Source: Isoetes taiwanensis (taxonomy: Eukaryota > Streptophyta > Lycopodiopsida > Isoetales > Isoetaceae). From it: a stretch of DNA of 64,000 bases. Below are positions 11,351 through 20,732 of this stretch, piece after piece (within the stretch, counting starts at the first letter, position 1; each line of letters starts with the position of its first letter). The notes below the pieces were generated by a model, which was given only the letters and a program-made list of their open reading frames with translations, was not told where the DNA came from and did not search any database. The position numbers and the translations under genes were made by a program. The stretch covers positions 14,802,883-14,866,882 of the forward strand of contig JAJEKV010000036.1 of NCBI GenBank assembly GCA_021234155.1, written 5' to 3'.

Positions 11351-12456
11351 CCTTTCATATCTTGTCATGGCCATTGTGGCGCCTCCTCGAGGGCTGAAAG
11401 CGTGGCCATGTCAACTTCTTCCCGCCTTGCCACGTCATGGAGGGCATGGCCCACACGCGGAAGTTTATTATTGCACTTTTACGGGTTGAGGGTGCAGCCG
11501 AGTGCTTGCACCCTCTTCCTCTCCCCGACCATTCTTCCTCCCCATTTTCTCTGATCACTCTTGAGCTCTGTATTTTCCTTAAAGCGCCGCTTTTCCGATC
11601 AGGCGATCGATCGAGCCAAGGCCATTCCAAGGCCATCTTATGACAATGGCGTGGTCGGCCGGATCGGGGCGCTTCCGGCCCGAGAAGTTCTCGCAGCCTT
11701 GATTGAGTGTTCGGCGGGCGTTCTTGCCTCGAGAAGAAAGTGAGGCCCTTTTTTAGTCTTTGCTTTTTAGTTTTACGTAAGTCCTTTCTTGCATTTTTAC
11801 TTATATTACATTGTTAGAGGCTCTTATTAATCCACGATACAATTTACTGGCCCGACAAATCCTTATTCACGCTTTTTGCGACGACTATACCCACATGGAA
11901 TCGAACACGGAAGCCTCCTCCTCATCCAAACAAATCCGGGTATGTTTTGTAATATCATACCCTTTTTTAATCTCATTTCTCATCTTTGTTCTCTGTTTTC
12001 TCATTAATCTCATTTGTCTCCACTTTGTTCTCTTTTTCTCATTAATCTCACTAATCTCTCATTTATCTTTTTTCCTTTTGTATTGTTTTCGTTTTTGTTA
12101 TCTTTTTCTTGCTTGTGGTTGAATTGAATACATTATGCAGGGCAAAAGTGAGAATAGTGGTTAGAGTAGTAGCAAGCAACCGAGATGTCACTCATCGAGA
12201 GGCGGGTGTTAGGAAGTAAGATATTGCGAGCATTAACGAAGAGATTCACTAAAGATATAGCTAAAGCGTGTCTAAGAATGTTTCATAACGAGAACATAAC
12301 TAGGAATGTTTTCTCCCGGTAAGAACTAAGAATAGGAATTGCTTCACCCGAGAATGCATTTCTAACTCACGGCATATCCTCCACTGCGGGGAGACATGCG
12401 GGGTGGTGGCGAGTTGAGAATACTTCACTTGCCAGCGGTCCGGGAAATGGGCCTTC
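11351..12456. other. Divergent intergenic region and possible leader of the cargo gene
   Basis: More GC-rich than the tract before it. It has short open frames on both strands (11355-11636 minus, 11437-11643 plus) without recognisable motifs. A pyrimidine-rich stretch at about 11940-12110 could be intronic. No coding call is made. The first family A palindrome appears just after it at 12457. Confidence 0.4.
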
Positions 12457-13222
12457 TTCTCGACTTCGCGAGTCGAGAACTTCTCGACTTCCTTGGGAGA
12501 GAAGAGGGAGTGTACACTACGGGCTTGTTGGCGGTTGAGGATTCTCGACTTCGCGATTGAATTACACCTGACTACCCAATGTCTTCACATTCTTTTTAAG
12601 CTGCTGCGGCCTTCTCGACTTCGTGAGTCGAGAATGTCATACTACATCAATGGCCCTTTGTGCGGTCGCGGTGCCTCCACCCGATCGAGTCACTCTCCTT
12701 GAACCATGCTCATCGAATATTGCGAAGAGGGTGGCTCCGGGCGGGTGGAGGCCTCGGCGACTAACCAGGCTTTCTCGACTGGTGAGTCGAAAAACGCGAG
12801 CTCTAGTGCACTCTAGAGCTGGCTGCAGAGACAGTCTTAACCACTCTCCTTCTATCTTCCTCGGACATTGCGAAGGGAAGTGGTTTTTCTGTCTGCGAGG
12901 CCAACTCTTAGCAACCCAATTCTCACATTATTGTGGTGCATGTGGCCTCTACCCAATCAAAGACCGTCTCCTTGAACCATCTTAGGTGAATATTGCGAAG
13001 GGGATGGGCTCGATTGGTGGAGGCCTCTACAACTAACCATAGGGAAACCCACGAGCTTCTTTGCTGTATGCATTCTCGGCTCGCCTTGGTGGGAATGCCT
13101 TACTAACCGGCACTCCATGTGTACCATCCGGGAGTTCTCGATGGCTAAGGCATTCTCGACTTGCGAGTCGAAAATCTTCTGAAAAACCAACGATCGCATT
13201 CTCGACTTCGCTAGTCGAGAAT
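12457..13222. repeat. Family A palindromes, cluster 1
   Basis: Copies of the palindrome CTCGACTTCGCGAGTCGAG, usually extended by TT/AA, occur at 12457-12479, 12542-12560 (half-decayed), 12612-12634, 12771-12793, 13153-13174 and 13198-13222, with a half-site at 12481-12490. Loop bases vary (TTCGCG, TTCGTG, TGGTG, TTGCG) while arms are kept, as if pairing or dyad symmetry mattered. The intervening sequences are unrelated to one another. Confidence 0.9.
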
Positions 13223-14428
13223 CCTCTAACTTCGACCAATTCTCGTGCATGTGAGGCGGGGCCTCTACCAAGCCATTCTCCCTTGAACCATCTTCGGCCG
13301 AATATCGCGAAGTCGGGCAGAATCCCCTACTACCAATTCTCTTGTGAGAATCCCTTAGAACCAAGGCTTGCATTCTCTACAACTCTTTTGCGCTCCTTAC
13401 GTTTCCTCCCTTTAGTCCCCAATTGCCTCTAGCCAATGCGAAGACAGCCACTCTCCTTGAACCATCTTCCTCGAATATTGCGAGTCCCAAGAGGAGCCCT
13501 CTCCTGGTTCAATTGGTGGAGGCCCCTCAGACAACTACAAGAGGATGCATTTGAACCGCATCTCACGGGCCTTAGACCTAGCACGATCTATGTACAACAT
13601 TCCAAGAAAACAGTCCATGAAAAATACACCTAAAAGCGGGCTGTTCTTTACCCCAGATCCATTGTTTCCTCGTAGAGCATCTCTCAACCCGGTAAATCAT
13701 CTCTCGAAGCTGAAAAATGTTGGACAAGGGAAGCGATGAATCCGTCGAGCTTATCGGCCCGGTTCCATTATTTAAACCACAGGGCGGCATGTTCTACAAA
13801 AGCGAAATAACATAGGCATCTCACGAACTCACCTCTTCGCGGTAATTCCTTGGGCCCTTTGTATCCGCGGATCCATGACCTCACCTAGAGTCTTTGCTTC
13901 TTACATGCCGGTCTCATCAAGAGTGTATTAGCATCTAATACTTGTGTCCTTGCGATTCTCGTATCCCCGTTCCATGGCTCGGCGATGTAGAGTTCCGTAC
14001 CTCCTCTCCTTCCTACCTTAGCTCCGTGCTCATCGATCAAATCAAGCGCTTGCAATAGGGCCGGTCGGGAAAAACACACATATGCAAAGGCACTGTTAGC
14101 GACTTACGCGTCGTCGGCGCCATTCCGGAAGTAAACTACGATCGATGCTGCGCCTCGAACTCAAAGTTAAGCCAATGCGCATGATCAAGATAAACTACGC
14201 TCCGCTCACTAAGTCCCTTGATGTGATTAAATTTGAAATAGTGTTTGGGCGGGCTAAAAGCGGCCGTCTTTGTACCCTTAGCCAGCTTTTTCATAAATGA
14301 TTGCATGTCCTTAAATTCAAACTAAAGAACACGCCCGATCTTTTTTACATGCAGTCCTAAAACTCTGGCGGAGGAAACTTAATTCTGAGAAGGTCCGATC
14401 GGGAAAGAGGATGAGGGGCATCTCTGAC

Positions 14429-14505
14429 ATGGCGACTCCGTCCAAGAAGCGAGGCCGGGAGGATGCTAGTTCTAGCGGCACCAAGAAGAAGAAGACAAAC
14501 ACCCG
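14429..14505 (+). CDS. Cargo gene first exon (basic, nuclear-localisation-like N-terminus)
   Basis: ATG at 14429 opens a 25-codon stretch starting MATPSKKRGREDASSS and containing KKKK, a strong basic cluster of the nuclear-localisation type. It ends at a canonical donor, CCG|GTGAGC (GT at 14506). The split codon is completed in frame by the acceptor at 14580, which supports both the start and the splice. The protein is unrecognised. Confidence 0.6.
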
Positions 14506-14579
14506 GTGAGCTCGAGGTTTATCTTTTGTCGGAATACCTTAAGCGATCCATCCTTTCTTCTTCTTGCGGCATTCACCAG

Positions 14580-14833
14580 CGGACTCACTAGTGATCAGCG
14601 GCGAACTCCGTTCTTCGTCATCGAGGGGCTGGAGGCGAGCTTCTTGACACACCAGCCAGATTCTTGGTGGTATGTCGAGGTATCAACAAGTGGGAAGGAG
14701 AAAGATCTGTTTCTCCACCAAAGAGACAAGAAGAGCTCGGGAGACAAGTACAAAGAAAATCGGTGTTGTGCTCTCCGTCTCGGCCTTGGTTCAAAGCATT
14801 TAACACTACATGTCGAGGACTACCGGAGGAAAA
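14580..14833 (+). CDS. Cargo gene second exon, unknown conserved-looking domain
   Basis: The acceptor TTCACCAG|CGG at 14578-14579 and the donor AAA|GTAAGTT at 14834 bound an open 254-nt exon in phase with the first exon. It encodes GLTSDQRRTPFFVIEGLEA, SWWYVEVSTSGKEKDLFL and CCALRLGLGSKHLTLHVE. I do not recognise the family. The balanced residue usage and precise splice phase argue for a real, or recently real, gene. Confidence 0.6.
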
Positions 14834-15751
14834 GTAAGTTCTATCACACCAAAAATTATCGGTTTCAAATTATTCTCACTCTTCCATGAGCAAGGCGAAG
14901 AAGGGCACGAAAAAAAGGCAAGGCGCCTTTAAATTGTCGAGAACCTTGGGTGGAAGGATCTGGAAGGGATGAAGGAGGCGGAACCCTAACATCGGGGGAG
15001 CTTGGAATGGAGATTTCGAGTCGGGGAAAAAGCTGTTCAATCACGGGGAGCTTCACTTCTCTTCGTTCTGAAGACTCTACAACACTCTGCGGTGGGGAAT
15101 GAAGTTGTGGTTCATCTGAGAAAAAAAAGTCCGCCAAAGACCAAAGATGGAGAAGATGACACCACACGGGAGGAATCGGATGGCGAAGGAGGCGAAGATA
15201 TGGTCGACTCCCCAATAATGGATCGGATGATCGGATCAGGATTTCCGAGAGAGAGCCTGAGAAAATGGAGCGGTGGCTCGGTATTATCCGTTGGGAATAT
15301 CACACAAAGCTGCTGCTTGGGACATTAAGCGGCTGAAGGTTTTGCACGGGAGATGCCGTCTTGTTCAACCACCGAGGGAATTTAATCCGGCACACATCTT
15401 TGAGATTACGAACTGATGGTCGCGACATCATTTGCGAGATCAATGCTGCGGATGTCATACCTTTTAGCGAATCGACGGTCGGTTGTTCATTTGGAAGTCG
15501 AGGAAGACACGAAGGAAAAAGCGTCCGGTTACGGGTAGTGGGCGGTCGGCATTCGATGAGGCGGCGCAAGTATTGCGGTGGCGAGAGAAGGAGGTGCCGC
15601 AAAGGATCAAGGATAGATATGCCAAGCGAGAGTCGCGAGTTCTTTCAGCGGAGAGCGCCCGGCAACCCGGCTGGCGGCATTAGCCCTTTGCCGAACACAA
15701 TAGCGGCGAGTGCCCGGCTCACGTAAGGTAAATAACTCTCGATTCTTTCCA

Positions 15752-15943
15752 TTCTCGACTTCGCGAGTCGAGAAAGCCCTATCCTAACATTTCCCGATTA
15801 TCAGGGGTTTCTCGACTTCGCGAGTCGAAAAGCCGAACCTGAAAAATCAAAGGATCTGAGCTTTCTCGACTTCATGCGAGTCAAAAAACCTAAAGTAAAA
15901 GAAAATTAGACATTCAAAGGGACTTTCGACTCGCGAGTCGAAA
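15752..15943. repeat. Family A palindromes inside an intron (four copies)
   Basis: Copies at 15752-15774, 15808-15831, 15862-15887 and 15923-15943 have starts 56, 54 and 61 bp apart. All lie between the donor AAG|GTAAAT (15728) and the acceptor TTTGTAG (15979-15980) of a 253-nt intron. Spacer sequences are not alike, so this is not a simple tandem repeat. Confidence 0.9.
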
Positions 15944-17638
15944 CCCCGAACTACTATTCTTGTTTATTTGGTGTTTGTAGATACTATCATGCTCGACATT
16001 GGTACATTGGTTGAATCGGCCCTTATCGACGGATCATACACGCTAGGCAGCGATTGGAAAGCATTGGGTTGTCCTCGGCGTCCTAAAGGAAACAGGGGCT
16101 CCCTCGGATAAGTGGAAGACCTTTGAGAAACTATGCATATATGTTCTGGCTGGAGGGCGGGGAAGATGATGAGGGAGAGGATGAAGAGGAGAAGAAGAAG
16201 AGAACACCAAGGAAAGGCGGGGAGTCTCTCTCGGACCAATATGACCTCATTCTTAGCACCGAGGCGATGCAGGAGAAATGGGCTGAATATGGGCTCAATG
16301 GACAAGAGGCAAGGCAAGGAAGGACGGCAATGGAGAATTTCCATCGGGCGGACCCCAAGTTGTTTGACAAGCGGTTCATGAAGAGGATCTGAGGGCCTCC
16401 GCGGACAAAAAATGCTTGACACGCAAAGCGAGAATCTTGGATGGAACAATCACTGCTAAGGAAGACTAGGAGTTCTAAAATCACGGGGCGCAAAAGGATT
16501 ATGCCACGATCCTAAAGCGCGGCGTCGTCTTGCGTTAGAAAGAAGGCATCCGCGGAGTTTTACAGCGTTGCATCTAATGAATACCATGACTTTGATTATT
16601 ACAAGGAAAAGGCTGCCCTTGATGAGGAAGACATGAAGGAATTGAACCGTCTATGTCAACCCTACATCAACACCAAGCTGAAGCGTAACGTCAAAACCCT
16701 TCCTTTCCACTGAGCGTGCTATGGCAATTCGAAGAGGAAGCTTGGATTGAGGTGGTCCCATTTAAGGCCGGCGATAGCTCCCCATTTACGGTAACTTTGG
16801 GACACAAGGGATTTGGTGGTGCAGGCGGCACACTGGACCCGTGGCACTATTTGTCATCAATATGATCGAAGACCCCACCCTTTTTATGACAAAGCTGACA
16901 TGAAGCGGTGGTACAAGGCGTGTGCGGACATGACCGACTGGATACTTTCGGTTTCCTTGTCTTTTGCATCTTAGGGCAATCGGACAACTGCTTTGTCTCC
17001 CAATGGGCAGATGATATTAACTTCACCAACAAGATCATGTACTCCATATCTGAACTTGATCATGAGTGTAGACTTGGCTTGCGAAGGCACAAACTTTGCC
17101 AACATAGTTTTGGTTTTGATTTCAAGATCGGTTTGTAGACCTGGATAAGTGGTGGTCTAGCGAGCATCATTATCTCGACAGGTTCATGATCTCTCAAGAG
17201 CGGATGGAACCACGGAAGGGGGTTATGGAGGATGTTCCATCGATGGACAAGGTCGGCAAAGATGGTGCGGCAGGTCCTATACATAGAATTCCTATCCGCC
17301 AAGAGTTATCAAGTACTTCATAACCAGCAATTGGGAAGATCAAATTGTATCGCGAGTGGTACATGAATGGCTGTTCTCTCTCGGGGGCTATCTTTGTTTG
17401 GAATGAAACCTATATCCGTGGTTGGAAATAAGGACATGGTTGAAACCATTCGGTCATACACGGATCTGCTTCATGAGCATTTCAAGGGGAGGAAGACAAA
17501 TGGAAGCGATAAAGGCGGCGAGGGCGAGGGAGACCAAGCGGGCGTGAGGCGTGAATGTCGAAGGTTTAGACAAGGATCTTTGCCGAACACATTCTTGAGA
17601 ATCTGAGATTGAGGTGAGTTTACTTTGCTCTATCGGTG

Positions 17639-17717
17639 TTTCTCGACTTCGCGAGTCGAAAAACTTCGTTCCTTTCAATACCTTTTCTTTTCATTCTCGA
17701 CTCGCGAGTCGAAAAAC
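17639..17717. repeat. Family A palindromes inside a second intron (two copies)
   Basis: Copies at about 17639-17663 and 17693-17717, 54 bp apart, lie in the 150-nt intron 17614-17763 (GAG|GTGAGT ... CATGTCAG). The second copy lacks the TTCG loop and reads as a perfect CTCGACTCGCGAGTCGA dyad. Confidence 0.9.
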
Positions 17718-18701
17718 TCGTTCCTTTTGGCGGATGTCATCATTTCGGGGAGTTCCATGTCAGCGACTCCGGATCATTGTCATTGGATACCGGCCGGTTC
17801 CGCGTCGCGAGGAGGAGAATGCACTCCTCAAAGACAATCGAGCAAGACAACGCTCCGCGGCCGAAAAAGGACCGAAAAGATAATGATCCCGCATTTGGAT
17901 CCCGATGAACGGAAATATGGTCGAGCCAAACTCCAAGCTGGGATCCATTGGTCCCGCCAAGCTTGTAATATTTGGCGTCAATGGAGTATTAGCTGCGGTA
18001 TACCACGATAAAGGCGTCCCGAGATTAACACCTCGCAGATCCGAGGCCGAGCGGAGCATAAAATAGTGTATCCGGGGCCTAGAGCTAAGGAAATTGTTGA
18101 ATGGTGCACAGAGCGGGGATTGAAGTGGGCATATGGTCTTGTATGGCAAAGAAAAATATTGTCAATGTTCTTGGTGTTCTCGGCATTTCAGTTTTGAAGT
18201 TCAAGTTCGTTTGGGGGAAGCGAAAGGGTCGAGCATGTGTCGGACCTCGATCCGGCCATCACAAAGGGAAGCCTATAATGGTGAAAAGGCTGGGGCCGGG
18301 GTTTATGAGCAATTCGGGACTATGGCAAACACAACACGGCCCGATCATAGACGACTCAGCCTACAAGTGCTATCATAGCAGCGCCAAAATACAATCATTG
18401 CTAAGCCATATCGACCTGAAGAATATGAGGCGGATAGGTGGTTGTCCTTGGTTGTGTCTGTCTTGGCGGAATCCCTCTTTGCCATTCTTGTCGCCCGATG
18501 TGATTAGGAACTATCCGAGAGCCTCACGGAACCCGATCCGGAGAGCAAAGCGATCATGAAAGCTATGGGCGACAAATATTTTGGTGAACAAGAAGAGTGA
18601 CCTCTGCTTTCGAGATAGTCAAATTGTGTGAATATTGTAAACAAGCGTGAACACATGTATTGAACATTTTGTAATGAATATACTTGTATATTGAGTTTTC
18701 G

Positions 18702-18915
18702 ATGCCTTTTTCGACTCACGAGTCGAGAAAGGCATGCTTGTCTGTTGATGAGACCATTTGTATGTTTGATTGTGTGGATGGATGCACCCACAATCTATTA
18801 TGATAATGCTTCTACGTTGCGTTTCACGGGCCTTTCTGGGCTCGCCCGAGTCGAAAAGGCACCGCTTGTACTTTCACTTTTATGGGCCTTTCTCGACTTC
18901 GCGAGTCGAAAAGAC
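18702..18915. repeat. Family A palindromes downstream of the cargo stop codon, with longer stems
   Basis: Three copies (18702-18733, 18828-18860 and 18884-18915) have arms extended by GGCCTTT or ATGCCTTT pairing with AAAGGCAT or AAAAGGC. The flanks have co-extended to keep pairing, giving stems of about 14 bp at 18702-18733. Their position in the 3' flank could affect transcript end formation (inference). A decayed copy lies at 19657-19683. Confidence 0.88.
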
Positions 18916-19019
18916 ACTACTCCGTCATTGGATGCGGTTGTATGGAATGAATGTTCTCCATTGTAATTTGATTTCAACATTCTTTTCTTCGTTTTGACTA
19001 ATGGCACGTAATTGTTAAT

Positions 19020-19550
19020 CATACTCTCCTTGCTCCGGTGGTTCGAGCCGCCTGATCCGACACCAAAGCCACGGATCCCTTTCGGGCATCACGAGACCCG
19101 CTCCAGGCGGCACGAGATCCCGCTCAAAGGCGGAAGAAATACCGTTACGCACAGATCCGGTCACGCTACACTCTTGCCCGGCCTTTGGGATAAGGTTGCT
19201 TTCGCGAATTCAGAGTTTGCTCGCTACACCACAGGGATAAAAAAACAGGCGAAGAACAAAGAGAAAGTCCCGGGAAGCTCAAAGCATCTTGCAAGCATTG
19301 CATAACATCCACGGAGGTTGGGGAAGGAGCATATTCGATGGAAGGCTGCGGGGGCGAGTGGAGAGTCGGGTGGACAGGTCTGCGGTAGCTCGAGGCACCT
19401 CCCGTGAGGCATTCCACACTCTTCGGGTTGCCCCAAGGCTTACGGTCGGCGTGAAGAAGCGCTAGCTAGTTAATCCCCTAAGGTGGACCACCTACCAAGA
19501 TGATGTAATCTGTAGTGGCAAACAAGACCACCATGGTCTCTGCGTCCGAT
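19020..19550 (+). other. GC-rich coding-like stretch near the transposon's right end
   Basis: The plus-strand frame 19012-19305 and the reverse frames are open but unrecognised. The composition (GC-rich, arginine-rich translation) resembles the cargo exons rather than spacer. It may be the terminal exon of a second cargo gene, followed by an AATAAA-type signal near 19581. Evidence is weak. Confidence 0.3.
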
Positions 19551-19801
19551 GTAAAATACATTGTACCTATTCAATTTATTAATAAAATTCTCTTTCAACT
19601 AGATCTTTGGTTTCAATCTTTAATGAATTTCCTTTGTTTTGATTGCATTGTTCTTGTTCTCGACTTCGCTAACCGTGAGAAAAACTGGAGCAAAGCTTGG
19701 ATCTTGAAGTTTTAGACAAAAATTGAATTAAGGATAGTTTTGAATTAGGGTGCTCCTTTTTATGTAAATTAACAGGTTCAAAAAAAAAGGGAATGGAATG
19801 A

Positions 19802-19823
19802 GTCCCTTTAATTAAATCGACTT
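19802..19823 (-). repeat. Right terminal inverted repeat of the nested transposon
   Basis: Read on the minus strand it starts AAGTCGATTTAATTAAAG, pairing with 7981-8005. The AAAT target copy follows at 19824-19827. Its outermost TCGACTT on the plus strand is identical to an arm word of the family A palindrome. Confidence 0.85.
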
Positions 19824-19839
19824 AAATATATTCTTCTTT

Positions 19840-20300
19840 GATTGGCGGTTTTTTAGCTTTGTGGTAAAAACCCGCAGTACAAGTTAGCTTGTTTGGGAAA
19901 AGTGTCTCTTCTTGTAAATCCTAGAGAGTTGTTCCCAAGCATCTTGAGCACTTTCGGCGCCTCCCACTTGTGCAATCATGGTATCATCCGGATCACCGCG
20001 ATCATCCGATTCCTTGCCTCCCGGTCCACGTTGCATCCATTTGAGCAAGGCTTGTGCATTCCTTCCGGGCGATACCCTGACTCTGTTTGCCTTCTCCCTT
20101 AACAACCCGAGCTGCATGTGAGTCCCGAGGGCTTCTTGAAAGCAGCCTTGGCTCATCACCGGATACTACATGCCATAGTCCCTTCTCAGAAAGCTTTCCA
20201 CGTACCTTGATAAACCAGTAAAAGGCATTATCATGGGAAAGTTTCTGTATTTTTCCCATTTCGTTCTTGTGCAACGGTAGACTCCTTACCCGAATGGATC
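19840..20300 (-). pseudogene. Copia gag, N-terminal half
   Basis: Minus-strand frames contain KLSHDNAFYWFIKVRGKL and GLWHVVSGDEPR (about 20140-20240), then KWMQRGPGGKESDD and AQDAWEQLSRIYKK (about 19910-20040). These are standard copia gag landmarks preceding the zinc-knuckle half at 7330-7976. The frame breaks inside, then is interrupted by the nested transposon at 19823. The start lies just inside the 5' LTR and primer site. Confidence 0.9.
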
Positions 20301-20304
20301 TGCC

Positions 20305-20316
20305 CTCTCGATACCA
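20305..20316 (-). promoter_or_regulatory. Degenerate primer binding site (initiator Met-tRNA type)
   Basis: On the minus strand, four bases after the 5' LTR, the sequence TGGTATCGAGAG resembles the plant copia primer site TGGTATCAGAGC with an inserted G and a following shift. It would have annealed tRNA-iMet to start minus-strand DNA. Confidence 0.75.
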
Positions 20317-20319
20317 TAA

Positions 20320-20568
20320 TAATAGAACACAACGAAATAGAGACTCTAAAAGCATAATCCTTGATTGAAGAAAAGATCCGGTTATACATAGTACGCCGGT
20401 TGCCTTATTTAGGAAGGCCAAACCGTAATGCAAGTATTTCGGCATCTCCTCCAATTCAGGATATCTGCCACATCAAACTCTAACAACTGATACTTGATTA
20501 AAGCCTTAACACAAGACAGGTGGCAGCCATATGACAGAAGTCACTCTTGTTCACATGTAACTCCAACA
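20320..20568 (-). repeat. 5' LTR of the copia element
   Basis: A 249-bp partner of 3866-4113, with about seven differences clustered at the GATCCGG and GTACGCCGG segments. The outer CTTTG target copy follows at 20569-20573. Confidence 0.93.
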
Positions 20569-20732
20569 CTTTGAGCATCAAAAGCAGGGTGCTTCTCTTC
20601 CTTAGAACCATCAGATCACAATTGGAACCACCAGATCAAACACAGACGGCTAGGATATGATTAGCATTCTTGTGCTAAGTAAGTGACTTGCTGAATCTTT
20701 AGTGTATGGACTGACCAACAAAACAAAAATAC

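Larger units (their letters stand above)
14890..18600 (+). pseudogene. Cargo gene, remaining exons, unknown function, partly frame-broken
   Basis: Plus-strand coding pieces continue. 15140-15290 has an acidic and basic low-complexity run (REESDGEGGEDMVDSP). 15483-15683 is a basic segment with RKTRRKKRPVTGSGRSAFDE. 16123-16392 has an E/K-rich patch, then ESLSDQYDLILSTEAMQEKW. 16560-16720 has YHDFDYYKEKAALDEEDMKE. 16840-17340 includes DKWWSSEHHYLDRFM. 17764-18600 ends in ESKAIMKAMGDKYFGEQEE with a stop at 18598. GT-AG introns at 15728-15980 and 17614-17763 hold four and two family A palindromes. Frame changes within putative exons suggest decay, although some may be unrecognised introns. I recognise no domain and name no function. 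Capture of a host gene or an element-specific accessory protein are both possible. Confidence 0.45.
7981..19823. mobile_element. 11.84-kb DNA transposon nested in copia gag (TIRs, 4-bp TSD, transposase relic plus cargo gene)
   Basis: The ends are inverted repeats beginning AAGTCG (left 7981-8005, right 19802-19823), flanked by AAAT on both sides (7977-7980 and 19824-19827). The insertion boundary is confirmed independently: dropping one AAAT copy brings the two halves of the copia gag frame into the same phase and matches the expected family spacing. Inside, a minus-strand transposase relic fills the left (8177 to ~11065) and a plus-strand intron-containing gene fills the right (14429 to 18600 or beyond). 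Regularly spaced family A palindromes occur only in the right half. A 4-bp target duplication with these termini does not match the common plant superfamilies hAT (8 bp), Mutator (9 bp), CACTA (3 bp), Harbinger (3 bp) or Tc1/mariner (TA). Further nested insertions inside cannot be excluded. Confidence 0.85.
3861..20573 (-). mobile_element. Ty1/copia LTR retrotransposon, complete but split by a nested DNA transposon
   Basis: Two ~248-bp LTRs (3866-4113 and 20320-20568) lie in the same orientation and flank gag-pol read on the minus strand. The identical 5-bp word CTTTG sits outside both ends (3861-3865 and 20569-20573), as expected for a target-site duplication. A polypurine tract lies next to the left LTR and a degenerate initiator-methionine primer site lies next to the right LTR. 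The integrase-before-reverse-transcriptase order (integrase at higher coordinate, read first) identifies Ty1/copia. Removing the nested 7981-19823 transposon plus one 4-bp target copy leaves about 4.86 kb, a normal copia length. The LTRs differ at about seven positions and the coding region is broken, so it is an old, non-autonomous copy. Confidence 0.95.
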
